From assembly GCF_900221005.1 (NCBI RefSeq), contig NZ_OBQI01000002.1:372001-436000 (forward strand): 64,000 bases of DNA. Direction: 5' to 3'. This stretch comes from Blastococcus aggregatus. GTDB lineage: Bacteria > Actinomycetota > Actinomycetes > Mycobacteriales > Geodermatophilaceae. The position numbers were made by a program, and so were the translations under genes. The notes under the pieces are model-generated. The model saw nothing but the letters and a program-made list of their open reading frames with translations, was not told where the DNA came from and made no database searches. Of the stretch, positions 30,882-39,699 are shown in pieces (position 1 is the first letter of the stretch; every line of letters begins with the position of its first letter).

Positions 30882-31916
30882 TCAGCCGGCGGGCAGGGCC
30901 TCGAGCATGCCGAGCACGGCGCGCGCGGTCGGCTCCGGCGCCTCGAGCATCGCGACGTGGCCGATGCCCTCGAGGATCCGCAGCCGCGAGTCGGGGATCG
31001 CCGCCGCGAGGCGCGGGGCCATCGCCGGGTCGACCAGCCGGTCGCGGTCGCCCCAGACCACCAGCGCCGGCCGCTGCAGCGAGCCGGCCATCCGCCACGC
31101 GTTGGCCCGGCCGACCCGCAGGTAGGAGGTGATGAGCCCGCGCATCGTGCCGGCCAGCGCACGATCGGCCCACGGCTGCTCGGCGCGGGCGCGCATCTCC
31201 GCCACGGCCTGCTCGACCCGTTCCCTCGGCACCCGGTCGGGCTGCCCGAAGCACATGCGGATCATGGACCGGACGTTCTGCTCCGGGGTGATCCCGGCCA
31301 GGCGGCGCTCGGCCAGCGACGTCGCTCCCGGCAGCAGCAGGAGCAGCAGCGCGCGGCTGAACGCCGGCGGCACGCGGTAGACCGGCATCGCCGGGGAGAT
31401 CAGCGTCAGGGAGCCCACGAGGTCCGGCCGCCGGGCGGCGACCAGCAGGCTCGCCAGCCCTCCGAGCGAGTTGCCGAGGAGGTGCACCGGCTGGCCCTGG
31501 GCATCGCCCGGCTGCTGCCGGATGTGCTCGAGGACGTCGACGACGGCCCGCACGTGGCCGCGGATGGAGTACCGCCCCCGCGGCGGCGGCGTGGACTGCC
31601 CGAACCCCGGCAGGTCGAGCGCCCAGCCCTCGAGGCGGACGGCGAGCAGCGCGGCGAGGTCGGTCCAGTTCGTCGAGGCGCCACCCAGGCCGTGCACGTA
31701 GAGGGCGCGCTCGCGCGGGGCGCCGTCCCGGCCGCCGTCGACCGGCCCGGTCCACGGCGTGCACCGCACGAAGACGTCCCCGCCGCCGACCGGCAGCTGC
31801 CCGCCCGGCCACGGCGGCAGCAGGGTGCCCAGCCCGGGCAGGGCGGTCGAGGAGTCGACGGCGGGATCGGCGGCGGCCAGGGCGCCGTCGCCGTCGGCGC
31901 TGGTCATCTCGGACAT
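30882..31916 (-). CDS. Alpha/beta hydrolase
   Basis: The 344-residue protein has the alpha/beta hydrolase fold: YVHGLGGASTNW for the oxyanion hole, nucleophile elbow LLGNSLGGLAS with Ser, acid Asp in VVWGDRDRLVDP, and His in GIGHVAMLEAPE. A helical cap insert contains a Leu-rich segment (ALLLLLLPGA). The substrate is unknown. The ATG at 31916 is supported by TACCGT on the minus strand (31929-31924), 7 nt upstream, i.e. a leaderless start divergent from the tetR gene. Confidence 0.85.
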   Translation of the reverse strand: MSEMTSADGDGALAAADPAVDSSTALPGLGTLLPPWPGGQLPVGGGDVFVRCTPWTGPVDGGRDGAPRERALYVHGLGGASTNWTDLAALLAVRLEGWALDLPGFGQSTPPPRGRYSIRGHVRAVVDVLEHIRQQPGDAQGQPVHLLGNSLGGLASLLVAARRPDLVGSLTLISPAMPVYRVPPAFSRALLLLLLPGATSLAERRLAGITPEQNVRSMIRMCFGQPDRVPRERVEQAVAEMRARAEQPWADRALAGTMRGLITSYLRVGRANAWRMAGSLQRPALVVWGDRDRLVDPAMAPRLAAAIPDSRLRILEGIGHVAMLEAPEPTARAVLGMLEALPAG

Positions 31917-31970
31917 CACCTCGACGGTAATCCAGCGCCGATCGCGCGATGGCGGAGAGCGAGCCGCCGG

Positions 31971-31976
31971 TAGCAT
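31971..31976 (+). promoter_or_regulatory. -10 box (TAGCAT) of tetR-type gene; divergent pair
   Basis: TAGCAT lies 9 nt before the ATG at 31986. With the opposite-strand TACCGT for the hydrolase, it defines two compact divergent promoters in 69 nt, a natural operator region for the TetR protein. No obvious long palindrome is visible. Confidence 0.45.
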
Positions 31977-31985
31977 CCCGGTGCC

Positions 31986-32633
31986 ATGCAGCCCTCACGC
32001 CCAGCCCCCGCCGCCAACCGGCGCACCGCCCGACTGCCGCGGGGGGCCCGGCGCATCCAGCTGCTGCGCGCGGCGCAGGACGTGTTCGTCGCCCAGGGCT
32101 TCCACGCGGCCGCCATGGACGACATCGCCGACCGCGCCGGGGTGAGCAAGCCGGTGCTGTACCAGCACTTCCCGGGCAAGCGGGAGCTGTACCTGGCGCT
32201 GCTGGAGGAGCAGGTCTCCGAGCTGGCCGACCGCGTCGCGGAGGCGATGGCCGCCACCGACAACAACCGGGCCCGCGTGGACGCCGCCGTCGGCGCCTAC
32301 TTCGACTTCATCGACGCCGAGGGCGAGGCGTTCCGCCTGGTCTTCGAGTCCGACCTGCGCAACGACGCCGACGTCCGGGCGATCGTCGACCGCGGCACCG
32401 GCGCGTGCGTCGAGGCGATCGCCGAGGTCATCGCCGCCGACACCGGCGCCGACGCGGAGCGGGCGCTGCTGCTGGCCTCCGGGCTCACCGGGCTGGCCGA
32501 GGCCAGCGCCCGCTGGTGGCTGCCCCGCAAGGGCACGGTCTCGCGCGACGAGGCCGTCGCCCTCATGTCCTCGCTGGCGTGGCGCGGCATCTCCGGCTTC
32601 CCGCGGGTCGATGGCGGCCTGCCGCTCGACTGA
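31986..32633 (+). CDS. TetR-family transcriptional regulator (Rv3208-like)
   Basis: The 215-residue protein has an N-terminal TetR HTH (LRAAQDVFVAQGFHAAAMDD then IADRAGVSKPVLYQHFPGK, about 25-65) and an all-helical ligand/dimer domain typical of the branch next to DUF3107. The ligand is unknown. Its position upstream of DUF3107 and downstream of a divergent hydrolase suggests it controls that hydrolase and itself. Confidence 0.9.
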   Translation: MQPSRPAPAANRRTARLPRGARRIQLLRAAQDVFVAQGFHAAAMDDIADRAGVSKPVLYQHFPGKRELYLALLEEQVSELADRVAEAMAATDNNRARVDAAVGAYFDFIDAEGEAFRLVFESDLRNDADVRAIVDRGTGACVEAIAEVIAADTGADAERALLLASGLTGLAEASARWWLPRKGTVSRDEAVALMSSLAWRGISGFPRVDGGLPLD

Positions 32634-32684
32634 CGTTCGCTGTCGGCGCACCCGCTCCGGCGGCCCGTCACCCTGCGGCTGGAC

Positions 32685-32690
32685 TAGCGT
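32685..32690 (+). promoter_or_regulatory. -10 box (TAGCGT) for the DUF3107 gene
   Basis: TAGCGT lies 37 nt before the GTG at 32728, giving a short leader with GAGGAGG (32711-32717). It allows DUF3107 to be transcribed independently of tetR. Confidence 0.4.
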
Positions 32691-32727
32691 TGGTCCCAGT
32701 CGCGCGAACCGAGGAGGCATCGCCCAC

Positions 32728-32967
32728 GTGGAAGTCAAGATCGGCGTCCAGCACTCCCCCCGGGAGCTGGTCATCGACAGCCCCAAGACCCCTGACGAGA
32801 TCGCTGCGGAGGTGTCGGCAGCCATGTCCGGCACGACCAAGGACGGCCTGCTGACCCTGGTCGACGAGCGGGGTCGTCGCGTCGTCGTCCCCGTCGACCG
32901 CATCGCCTACGTCGAGATCGCGCAGCCCGACCAGCGGCGGGTCGGCTTCATCGCCGGCGCGCAGTAA
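32728..32967 (+). CDS. DUF3107 protein (TB9.4/Rv3208A-like)
   Basis: The 79-residue protein begins VEVKIGVQHSPRELVIDSP; residues GRRVVVPVDRIAYVEI and the end RRVGFIAG are the family signature. DUF3107 proteins are small, abundant and conserved across actinobacteria next to the Rv3208 TetR; their function is not established. The GTG at 32728 follows GAGGAGG at 10 nt. Two hairpins follow the stop. Confidence 0.92.
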   Translation: MEVKIGVQHSPRELVIDSPKTPDEIAAEVSAAMSGTTKDGLLTLVDERGRRVVVPVDRIAYVEIAQPDQRRVGFIAGAQ

Positions 32968-32970
32968 CAC

Positions 32971-32989
32971 TGTCGGCCTCCGGCCGACA
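32971..32989 (+). terminator. Hairpin right after DUF3107
   Basis: TGTCGGCC pairs perfectly with GGCCGACA around TCC, starting 4 nt after the stop. Probably the first terminator of the DUF3107 transcript. Confidence 0.6.
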
Positions 32990-33087
32990 CCGCGACCAAT
33001 GGCCGTCCCCGACGGTCGTTGAGCCGCTGCGTCGCGGCTGCGCGGGACCCTCCGGGCCCCACTCGCCACGACAGAACCGAACGACAG

Positions 33088-33123
33088 AAGGGGACGTCTC
33101 CGCTACCGCGGAGACGTCCCCTT
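33088..33123. terminator. Strong bidirectional hairpin terminator
   Basis: Perfect 16-bp stem (33088-33103 with 33108-33123) and a 4-nt loop in the gap between converging DUF3107 and ferritin-like genes. It lies 3 nt from the stop of the minus-strand gene; AAGGGG/CCCCTT ends give short A/T flanks on both strands. Confidence 0.8.
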
Positions 33124-33125
33124 CG

Positions 33126-33776
33126 TCACGGGTTCAGACCCAGGGTGGTCATGCGCTCGGTGTGCGCGCTGGTGATCCGCTCGATCAGCCGGCCGACGCC
33201 GGCCAGGTCGCCGGTCCCGGTGATGATCAGGTCGGCCAGCCCGTCGTGCTCGGCGATGACCGCCTGCGACCGGCTGATCGCCTCGCCCACGAGCCGCCGT
33301 CCCCACAGGGCCAGCCGCCCGGCGAGCCGGCGGTCCGCGACGATCGCGGCGCGGACCTCGCGGACGGCGAAGTCGGCGTGCCCGGTGTCGTCGAGCACCT
33401 CGAGCACGAGCAGCCGGTCGGGCTCGGGCAGGAAGGCGGCGATCTCGCGGTAGAAGTCCGCGGCCAGCCCGTCACCGACGTAGGCCTTGACCAGGCCCTC
33501 GAGCCAGGTGCTCGGCCGGGTGCTCTCGTGGAAGGTGTCCAGGGCGGAGGTGAACGGGGCCATGGCCGCGGCCGGGTCGGCGCCCAGCTCCACCAGGCGG
33601 TCGGTGAGCCGCACGTGGTGGGCGATCTCCGCGGCCGCCATCCGGGCCAGCGCGGCACGGCCGGTGAGGGTGGGCGCCAGGCGGGCGTCCTCGGCCAGCC
33701 GGTCGAAGGCGGTCAGCTCCGCGTAGGCCAGCACGCCCAGCAGGTCGACGACGGCTCCGGGCTCGGGCTGGCTCAC
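33126..33776 (-). CDS. Ferritin-like / MiaE-like protein (Rv3210c-like)
   Basis: The 216-residue helical protein starts VSQPEPGAVVDLLGVLAYAE. It belongs to the ferritin-like group that stands beside the DEAD-box helicase in actinobacteria. Candidate metal ligands occur in MAAAEIAHHVRL (ExxHH) and in LDDTGHADFAVREVR, the two-helix pattern of di-iron carboxylate proteins. The enzymatic role is unknown. The GTG at 33776 is chosen because AGGAGA lies 6 nt upstream; the open frame extends to 33848 without support. Confidence 0.82.
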   Translation of the reverse strand: MSQPEPGAVVDLLGVLAYAELTAFDRLAEDARLAPTLTGRAALARMAAAEIAHHVRLTDRLVELGADPAAAMAPFTSALDTFHESTRPSTWLEGLVKAYVGDGLAADFYREIAAFLPEPDRLLVLEVLDDTGHADFAVREVRAAIVADRRLAGRLALWGRRLVGEAISRSQAVIAEHDGLADLIITGTGDLAGVGRLIERITSAHTERMTTLGLNP

Positions 33777-34116
33777 ACAGGTCTCCTGGGACTCGGGGCT
33801 CGACGTGGGCGGGGCGGCACGCCGTCCCGGGCGAGTGGGGCAGACCACATCATGCGTGCGGCGCCGCAGAGGCTAACCCGTGCCCGCGCTACCATGGGCG
33901 CCGGTGGACCACACGGTTCACCGTGAACACGTGCGCTGACGACCGTCGGACGACGCCCCTGCCGGGGCCGTCTCCCGGGCAGGTCCCGCAGGGACGCCCG
34001 GTCATGCTGGCCGCGTCGGCGCTGGAACCGATCCCGCGACAACCGACGCGGGGCAGGTCCGACGCTGCGGATCCCCGCCGCCGGAGCCGGCCCCCAGCAG
34101 ACCAGAGGCGAGACCG
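33777..34116. other. Divergent leader region of the DEAD-box helicase
   Basis: A 340-nt interval without a supportable gene. It contains TACCAT (33890-33895) as a possible -10, a 13-bp palindrome GTTCACCGTGAAC (33916-33928) overlapping a second partial palindrome, and several GC hairpins further down (for example CCCCTGCCGGGG near 33956-33967). A long structured 5' leader is common for DEAD-box RNA helicase genes, so autoregulation at the RNA level is possible. No riboswitch class is recognised. Confidence 0.4.
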
Positions 34117-35835
34117 CTGACCTCCACCGAGAACACTCCCCCCACGTCCCCGGCCGTCGCCGAGGTGACCGCCCTCGAGCACGCCGAGACCGGCGCTCCC
34201 GCTCCCGAGGAGCTCGAGTCGCAGGTCGAGGAGCTGGGCGGCGCCCCCGTGGCGCCCGACAGCCCGCTGTTCAGCGACTTCGACGTGCACCCCGACATCG
34301 TGGCCGCGCTGGCCGACGCCGGGATCCACCGCACCTTCGCCATCCAGGAGCTCACCCTCCCGCTGGCGCTGGCCGGGCACGACCTGATCGGCCAGGCCCG
34401 CACCGGTACCGGCAAGACCCTCGGCTTCGGCGTCCCGATGCTGCAGCGCGTCGTCCCGCCGGCCGAGGGCGGCGACGGCGTGCCCCAGGCGCTGGTCGTC
34501 GTCCCCACCCGTGAGCTGTGCGTCCAGGTGTCCCGCGACCTCGCGACCGCCGGAACCAAGCGCGGCATCCGGGTGCAGGCCATCTACGGCGGGCGCGCGT
34601 TCGAGCCGCAGGTCGAGTCGCTGCGCGCCGGCGTCGAGATCGTCGTCGGCACCCCCGGGCGGCTGCTCGACCTGGCCCAGCGCGGCGACCTGATCCTGGG
34701 CAAGGTCAAGGTCCTCGTCCTCGACGAGGCCGACGAGATGCTCGACCTGGGCTTCCTGCCCGACATCGAGCGGATCCTCGCGATGGTCCCGGACAAGCGC
34801 CAGACGATGCTCTTCTCGGCGACCATGCCCGGCCCGATCGTGACGCTGTCCCGCTCGTTCATGACGCAGCCGACGCACATCCGCGCGCACGGCAACGACG
34901 AGGGCTCGACGGTCCCGCAGACCACGCAGTTCATCTACCGGGCGCACAACCTCGACAAGCCCGAGCTGCTCTCGCGCGTGCTCCAGTCGCGCGACCGCGG
35001 CCTGGTGATGGTGTTCTGCCGCACCAAGCGCACCGCGCAGAAGGTCGCCGACGAGCTGGTCGACCGCGGGTTCGCCGCGGCCGCCGTGCACGGTGACCTG
35101 GGCCAGGGCGCCCGCGAGCAGGCGCTGCGCGCCTTCCGCAGCGGCAAGGTCGACGTGCTCGTCGCCACCGACGTCGCCGCCCGTGGCATCGACGTCACCG
35201 GCGTCAGCCACGTCGTGAACTACCAGTGCCCCGAGGACGAGAAGACCTACGTGCACCGGATCGGCCGCACCGGCCGGGCCGGCAGCACGGGTGTCGCGGT
35301 CACGCTGGTCGACTGGGACGACATCCCGCGGTGGCAGCTGATCAACAAGGCGCTGGACCTCGGGTTCGACGACCCGCCGGAGACCTACTCCACCTCGCCG
35401 TGGGTCTACACCGACCTCGACGTCCCCGAGAACGCCAAGGGCCGGCTGCCGCGCTCGCAGCGCACCCGCGAGGGGCTGGAGGCCGAGGTGCTCGAGGACC
35501 TCGGCGAGACCGGCAAGCGCAACCGTCCGACGACCGCCGCCGACCGCGGCTCCTCCGACCGTGGCCCCCGCGGCCGGTCCGAGGGCGACGGCCCCGCCGG
35601 CGACGAGGGTTCCTCCAGCGCCGGGAAGAGCCGGCCGCGTCGCCGCACCCGCAGCGGCACGGGCGCCGACGGCGAGACCACGGCCCCGGCCGGGTCCGCC
35701 GCTCCGCAGGGCGCCGAGGCCGGCGCCGAGGGTGGAGCCGACGGCGCCGCCGGTGGCGACGCCAAGCCGCGCCGCCGTCGTCGCCGTCGTGGCGGCGCCG
35801 GGCGCGGTGGCGCGGAGCCGGCCGCCGGCGCCTGA
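34117..35835 (+). CDS. DEAD-box RNA helicase (RhlE/CsdA type, Rv3211-like)
   Basis: The protein has all DEAD-box motifs: Q motif (FAIQELTLPLAL), ARTGTGKTLGFG, PTRELCVQV, GTPGRLLDL, VLDEADEMLDLGF, FSATMP, then VMVFCRTKRTAQK, ATDVAARGIDV and HRIGRTGRAGS. A C-terminal tail of about 150 residues is highly charged and ends in an Arg cluster (KPRRRRRRRGG), suited to RNA binding. It unwinds RNA duplexes in ribosome assembly or RNA decay. The nearest GTG is at 34165 and has no Shine-Dalgarno. The CTG at 34117 has GAGG 7 nt upstream and adds LTSTENTPPTSPAVAE; I prefer it (572 residues) with moderate confidence. It overlaps the next gene by 1 nt. Confidence 0.9.
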   Translation: MTSTENTPPTSPAVAEVTALEHAETGAPAPEELESQVEELGGAPVAPDSPLFSDFDVHPDIVAALADAGIHRTFAIQELTLPLALAGHDLIGQARTGTGKTLGFGVPMLQRVVPPAEGGDGVPQALVVVPTRELCVQVSRDLATAGTKRGIRVQAIYGGRAFEPQVESLRAGVEIVVGTPGRLLDLAQRGDLILGKVKVLVLDEADEMLDLGFLPDIERILAMVPDKRQTMLFSATMPGPIVTLSRSFMTQPTHIRAHGNDEGSTVPQTTQFIYRAHNLDKPELLSRVLQSRDRGLVMVFCRTKRTAQKVADELVDRGFAAAAVHGDLGQGAREQALRAFRSGKVDVLVATDVAARGIDVTGVSHVVNYQCPEDEKTYVHRIGRTGRAGSTGVAVTLVDWDDIPRWQLINKALDLGFDDPPETYSTSPWVYTDLDVPENAKGRLPRSQRTREGLEAEVLEDLGETGKRNRPTTAADRGSSDRGPRGRSEGDGPAGDEGSSSAGKSRPRRRTRSGTGADGETTAPAGSAAPQGAEAGAEGGADGAAGGDAKPRRRRRRRGGAGRGGAEPAAGA

Positions 35836-36965
35836 TGCAGCGGTCGACGGTCCGCCCGCCCCTGCGGGTGTGGGTCTGGATCGCGGCCACCCTGGCCGTC
35901 GTCGTGGTCGCCGCGCTGCTGTGGCGCGGCTCGGAGGCGGCGGCCACCGACAGCACGACCGCGGCACCGGCCGGCGTCCCCGCGGGGGCGCCGGCCGGTG
36001 ACCTCTCCCCTGCCTGGTCCGCCGGCGGCCGTCCGCCTGCCGACGTCGTCGAGGAAGGCCGGGTGCTGCTCGGCTCGGACTCCGGCGTGCGCGCCCTGGA
36101 TCCGCTGACCGGCGACGAGGCCTGGCACTACACGCGCAGCAACGCCCGGCTCTGCGGGCTGACCGTCACCGACGGCGTGGCGGTCGCGGTGTTCCGCACC
36201 GCCGACCGCTGCGACGAGGCGGTCGCCCTGGACGCGGCCACCGGGGTGCGGACCTGGACGCGCAACCTCAGCCTGCGCGGCGACGCCGTCCTGACCTCGA
36301 CCGCCTCGATCGTGCTGGCCACCAGCCCCACCGGGGTGCTGACCTTCGACCCGGTCGGCAACAACGTGCGCTGGCGGGCCGGGGCGCCAGGGGGCTGCAC
36401 GTGGCTGTCCGCCGTGGCCGGGGACACCGGGGTCGCGGTCCTGCAGCGCTGCGCGGGCGCCCAGGTGGTCCAGCTCCGGCTCTACGACGGCTTCGACGGG
36501 TCCGAGCACTGGACCGTCGACGTCCCCGTGCCGGAGGACGTCGACGTCGCCCTGCTCGGTGCCGACGCGCTCGTCGGCCTGCGGGTGGGCGGTGAGGTCC
36601 GGCTCTTCGCGCCGGACGGCGCTGCGCTGCGGGCCACCCTCCCGGCGGCGCCCGGGGACACCGTGCAGCAGACGACGGCGGCCGGGCTCGTGCTCGTCCG
36701 CGTCGGGGGCACGCTCTCGGCGGTCGACCCGGCCGGCGGCGCGGTGCGCTGGACCGCCCCGGCCGACGGGCTGCCCGCCGCGACCGGCGCCGACGGACCG
36801 GAGGTGGTCGTGCCGACGGCCGACGGGTTCGTGCGCCGGGACGCGCGGACCGGGGACGAACTCGGCCGCTGGGCGGCCGGCGAGGTGCCCCCGGACGGGA
36901 CGGCGACCGTCGTCGGGCCCGCCGTCGTCCTCCGGCTGGCCGACGAGGTCCGCACCTACCGGTGA
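35835..36965 (+). CDS. PQQ-like beta-propeller membrane-anchored protein (Rv3212-like)
   Basis: The 376-residue protein has one N-terminal signal-anchor helix (about 12-30, VWIAATLAVVVVAALLW), then repeated blades of the PQQ-enzyme type (GVRALDPLTGDEAWHYT, AVALDAATGVRTWTRNL, LSAVDPAGGAVRWTAP, FVRRDARTGDELGRW). It is an extracytoplasmic propeller, probably a scaffold or sensor; no catalytic residues are evident. The ATG shares one base with the helicase TGA (TGATG), so translation is coupled, and the same pairing is remembered from mycobacteria. Confidence 0.85.
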   Translation: MQRSTVRPPLRVWVWIAATLAVVVVAALLWRGSEAAATDSTTAAPAGVPAGAPAGDLSPAWSAGGRPPADVVEEGRVLLGSDSGVRALDPLTGDEAWHYTRSNARLCGLTVTDGVAVAVFRTADRCDEAVALDAATGVRTWTRNLSLRGDAVLTSTASIVLATSPTGVLTFDPVGNNVRWRAGAPGGCTWLSAVAGDTGVAVLQRCAGAQVVQLRLYDGFDGSEHWTVDVPVPEDVDVALLGADALVGLRVGGEVRLFAPDGAALRATLPAAPGDTVQQTTAAGLVLVRVGGTLSAVDPAGGAVRWTAPADGLPAATGADGPEVVVPTADGFVRRDARTGDELGRWAAGEVPPDGTATVVGPAVVLRLADEVRTYR

Positions 36966-36985
36966 CCCCGCGTGACGGGGACCGG
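36959..36985 (+). terminator. Hairpin at the end of the PQQ-like gene
   Basis: CCGGTGACCCCG pairs with CGGGGACCGG around CGTGA, overlapping the stop codon region. It is a plausible terminator before the hydrolase gene at 37009. Confidence 0.5.
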
Positions 36986-37008
36986 CGGAGCGCGGTTCAC
37001 TGGGGAAC

Positions 37009-37917
37009 ATGGCCCTGCCCTCCGGTCCCGACCCGTCCCCCTCCGTCGCGCCCACGGATCTGCGCCAGCTGGCCGATCACGGCGCGGCCGCCCGCACCTT
37101 CGAGGGCGGCGCGGGCCCGCTCGCCGCGCTGGACACCGGGCCGGCGTCCGAGGGCACGGTGCTCATGGTCGCGGGCTACACCGGGAGCAAGGAGGACTTC
37201 GCGCCGCTGCTCGCGCCGCTGGCCACCTCCGGCTACCAGGTCGTGGCGATCGACCAGCGCGGCCAGTACGAGTCGCCCGGCCCGGACGACCCGGACCGCT
37301 ACTCGGTGGCGGAGCTCGCCGAGGACGTCGTCGCCGTGGCCCGCGTGCTCGCGACGGAGACCGGCGGAGCGGTGCACCTGCTCGGCCACAGCTTCGGCGG
37401 CCTGGTCACCCGCGCCGCGGTCCTCACCGTGCCCGAGCTGTTCTGCTCCTTCACCCTGCTGGGCTCGGGTCCCGCGCAGCTCACCGGCGGCCGCGCGGAG
37501 CTGCTGGACCACCTCGCCCCGCTGCTCGAGTCCGGGGGCGTGCAACTGGTGCACGAGACCATGGAGCAGCTGGCGATGACCGACCCCAAGGCGCAGGCGG
37601 TGCCGGCGCCCACCCGCGAGTTCTACGCGCGCCGCTTCCTGCGCAACTCCGGGGCGGGGCTCCGGGGCATGGCCGACGCGATGCTCGCCGAACCGGACCG
37701 GGTCGAGGAGCTGAAGGCGACCGGCCTGCCGGTGCTGGTGGCGCACGGCGAGGCCGACGACGCGTGGATGCCCCACGTGCAGGCGGAGATGGCCCAGCGG
37801 CTGGGCGCGCGGCACGAGGTCATCGACGACTCGATCCACTCCCCCGCCGTCGAGAACCCACCGCGCACGGTCGAGATCCTGTGCGACTTCTGGTCGAGCG
37901 TGCCGGTCGGTCGATGA
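37009..37917 (+). CDS. Alpha/beta hydrolase (Ser type)
   Basis: The 302-residue protein has VAGYTGSKEDFAPLL as oxyanion region, a catalytic Ser elbow LLGHSFGGLVTR (about 124-135), Asp in VAHGEADDAWMP and His in DDSIHSPAVENP. It resembles lysophospholipase or esterase-like proteins; the substrate is unknown. The ATG at 37009 follows a GGGGAAC. The stop overlaps the start of the DUF2236 gene (ATGA), so the two are co-expressed. Confidence 0.86.
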   Translation: MALPSGPDPSPSVAPTDLRQLADHGAAARTFEGGAGPLAALDTGPASEGTVLMVAGYTGSKEDFAPLLAPLATSGYQVVAIDQRGQYESPGPDDPDRYSVAELAEDVVAVARVLATETGGAVHLLGHSFGGLVTRAAVLTVPELFCSFTLLGSGPAQLTGGRAELLDHLAPLLESGGVQLVHETMEQLAMTDPKAQAVPAPTREFYARRFLRNSGAGLRGMADAMLAEPDRVEELKATGLPVLVAHGEADDAWMPHVQAEMAQRLGARHEVIDDSIHSPAVENPPRTVEILCDFWSSVPVGR

Positions 37918-38783
37918 CCCGGCTGCCCCCGCGGACGGAGTGGACGGCCGAGGAGGACCGGCTGGGCTTCTTCGGCCCGGACAGCGTCACCTGGCGGGTG
38001 CACGCCGACCCGTCGTTCTCCGTCGGCGGGCTGCGCGCCCTGCTGCTGCAGGCGCTGCACCCGGTGGCGATGGACGGCGTCGCGCGCAACTCCGTGGGGT
38101 TCACCGAGGAGCCGTGGCCGCGGCTGATCCGCACCGCCACCTACGTCGACACGCTCACCTTCGGCACCCGCACCGAGGCGGTCCGCGCGGTGGCCCGGGT
38201 GCGCGGCATCCACCGCCGGCTCGGCGGGACCGAGGAGACCACCGGCCGCAGCTACCGGGTGGACGATCCGGACCTGCTGCTCTGGGTGCACTGCTGCGAG
38301 GTCGACTCGCTTCTGACGGTCGCCCGACGTGCCGGCCTGCCGCTGACCGACGAGGACGCCGACCGGTACGTCGCCGAGCAGGTCACCGCGGCGGCGCTGG
38401 TGGGCGCCGACCCGGACGACGCGCCCGCCTCGGTCGCCGAGCTGGCCGCCTACTTCGAGCGGATGCGCCCCGAACTGTCCGCCACCCCGGCCGCCCGGGA
38501 CGCCTACCGCCTGGTCGTGCTGCCGCCGATGCCGACGTGGGTGCGCTACCTGACCCCCGCCCAGCCGGCGTGGGGCGGGCTCGCCTCGCTGGCCGTCGCA
38601 CTGCTGCCGGCCTGGGCCCGGCGGCTCTACTCGCTCCCGGGCCTGGGGCTGACCGATGCCGCGGCCACCCCCGCGCTGCGGGCGTTCCGGCAGGGACTGC
38701 TCCTGCTGCCGCAGCGGGCGCAGCGCTCGCCGATCGTGTGGGCCGGGTACGAGCGGGTGGGCGCGCAGCGGCTCAGCGCCTGA
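37914..38783 (+). CDS. Oxygenase MpaB-family (DUF2236) protein
   Basis: The 289-residue helical protein has the DUF2236 signature: RALLLQALHPVAMDGVARNS (with the His proposed as a haem or metal ligand), RTATYVDTLTFGTRTEAVRA, RVRGIHRRLGG and DPDLLLWVHCCEVDS. Latex-clearing and MpaB oxygenases in this superfamily bind haem b; activity here is inferred only. It is translationally coupled to the preceding hydrolase. Confidence 0.88.
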   Translation: MTRLPPRTEWTAEEDRLGFFGPDSVTWRVHADPSFSVGGLRALLLQALHPVAMDGVARNSVGFTEEPWPRLIRTATYVDTLTFGTRTEAVRAVARVRGIHRRLGGTEETTGRSYRVDDPDLLLWVHCCEVDSLLTVARRAGLPLTDEDADRYVAEQVTAAALVGADPDDAPASVAELAAYFERMRPELSATPAARDAYRLVVLPPMPTWVRYLTPAQPAWGGLASLAVALLPAWARRLYSLPGLGLTDAAATPALRAFRQGLLLLPQRAQRSPIVWAGYERVGAQRLSA

Positions 38784-38792
38784 GCCGGGCGG

Positions 38793-39650
38793 TCAGTCGC
38801 GGAACGGTGCGACGCCGGTACCGGCGGCCATCAGTGCCTCGAACTGCTCGGGCGCGGTGGTACAGGCGCCGATGGGCGTCGTCTTGTTGGTGCCGTGGTA
38901 GTCGCTGGACCCGGTGACGATCAGCCCGAGGTCCGCGGCCAGGCCGCGCAGGTGCCGCCGCTCGTCGTCGCTGTGGTCGGGGTGGTCGACCTCCAGGCCG
39001 AGCAGGCCGGCCTCGGCCATCACCGCGATGGCCGCGTCGTCGACGACCCGGCCGCGCTTGGTGGCCAGCCCGTGCGCGAACACCGGCACTCCCCCGGCGG
39101 CCCGCACCAGCGCGATGCCGTGCCGGACGTCGGTGTCGGCCTTGCTCGCGTAGTAGGGGCTGCGGTGGTGCAGCAGGGTGGCGAAGGCGGCGTCGACGGA
39201 CGCGACGACGCCGGCGCGCACCAGGGCCCGCGCGACGTGCGGGCGGCCGACCACGCCGCCGGCGGAGGCCGCGACGATCTCGGCCCACACCACCGGGTAG
39301 CCGTCCGCGGCCAGCGCGTCGACGATCCGCTCCCCGCGGCTGAGCCGCTCCTCCCGCAGCCGGGCCCGCTCTGCGGACAGCGCTGGGGAGTCCGGGTCGA
39401 ACAGGTAGGCCAGCAGGTGCACGCTGATCGGCGGCTGGTCGTCCGGGAACCACCGGCAGGAGAGCTCCATGCCCGGGACGACGGTGAGCCCGGCCGGGCG
39501 GGCCTCCCGCGCGGCGGCCCAGCCGTCGGCGGTGTCGTGGTCGGTGAGCGCGACGACGTCCAGCCCGGCGGCCCGCGCGGTGCGCATGAGCTCGGCCGGC
39601 GACTCGGTGCCGTCGGACACCGACGAGTGGGTGTGCAGGTCGATGCGCAT
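38793..39650 (-). CDS. PHP-domain phosphoesterase (YciV/RNase AM-like)
   Basis: The 285-residue protein has PHP metal motifs in order: RIDLHTHSSVSDGT (HxH), VALTDHDTADGW, PGMELSCRW, GRPHVARAL, FAHGLATKRG and TGSSDYHGTNK. These trinuclear-metal enzymes hydrolyse 3',5'-nucleoside bisphosphates or trim RNA 5' ends in the cytoplasm. ATG at 39650. It converges with the DUF2236 gene, 9 nt apart. Confidence 0.88.
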   Translation of the reverse strand: MRIDLHTHSSVSDGTESPAELMRTARAAGLDVVALTDHDTADGWAAAREARPAGLTVVPGMELSCRWFPDDQPPISVHLLAYLFDPDSPALSAERARLREERLSRGERIVDALAADGYPVVWAEIVAASAGGVVGRPHVARALVRAGVVASVDAAFATLLHHRSPYYASKADTDVRHGIALVRAAGGVPVFAHGLATKRGRVVDDAAIAVMAEAGLLGLEVDHPDHSDDERRHLRGLAADLGLIVTGSSDYHGTNKTTPIGACTTAPEQFEALMAAGTGVAPFRD

Positions 39651-39699
39651 CAGCGCCCAGCCTGCCGCACACGGGGCCGGCGCACCCGGCGGAGGGCGC

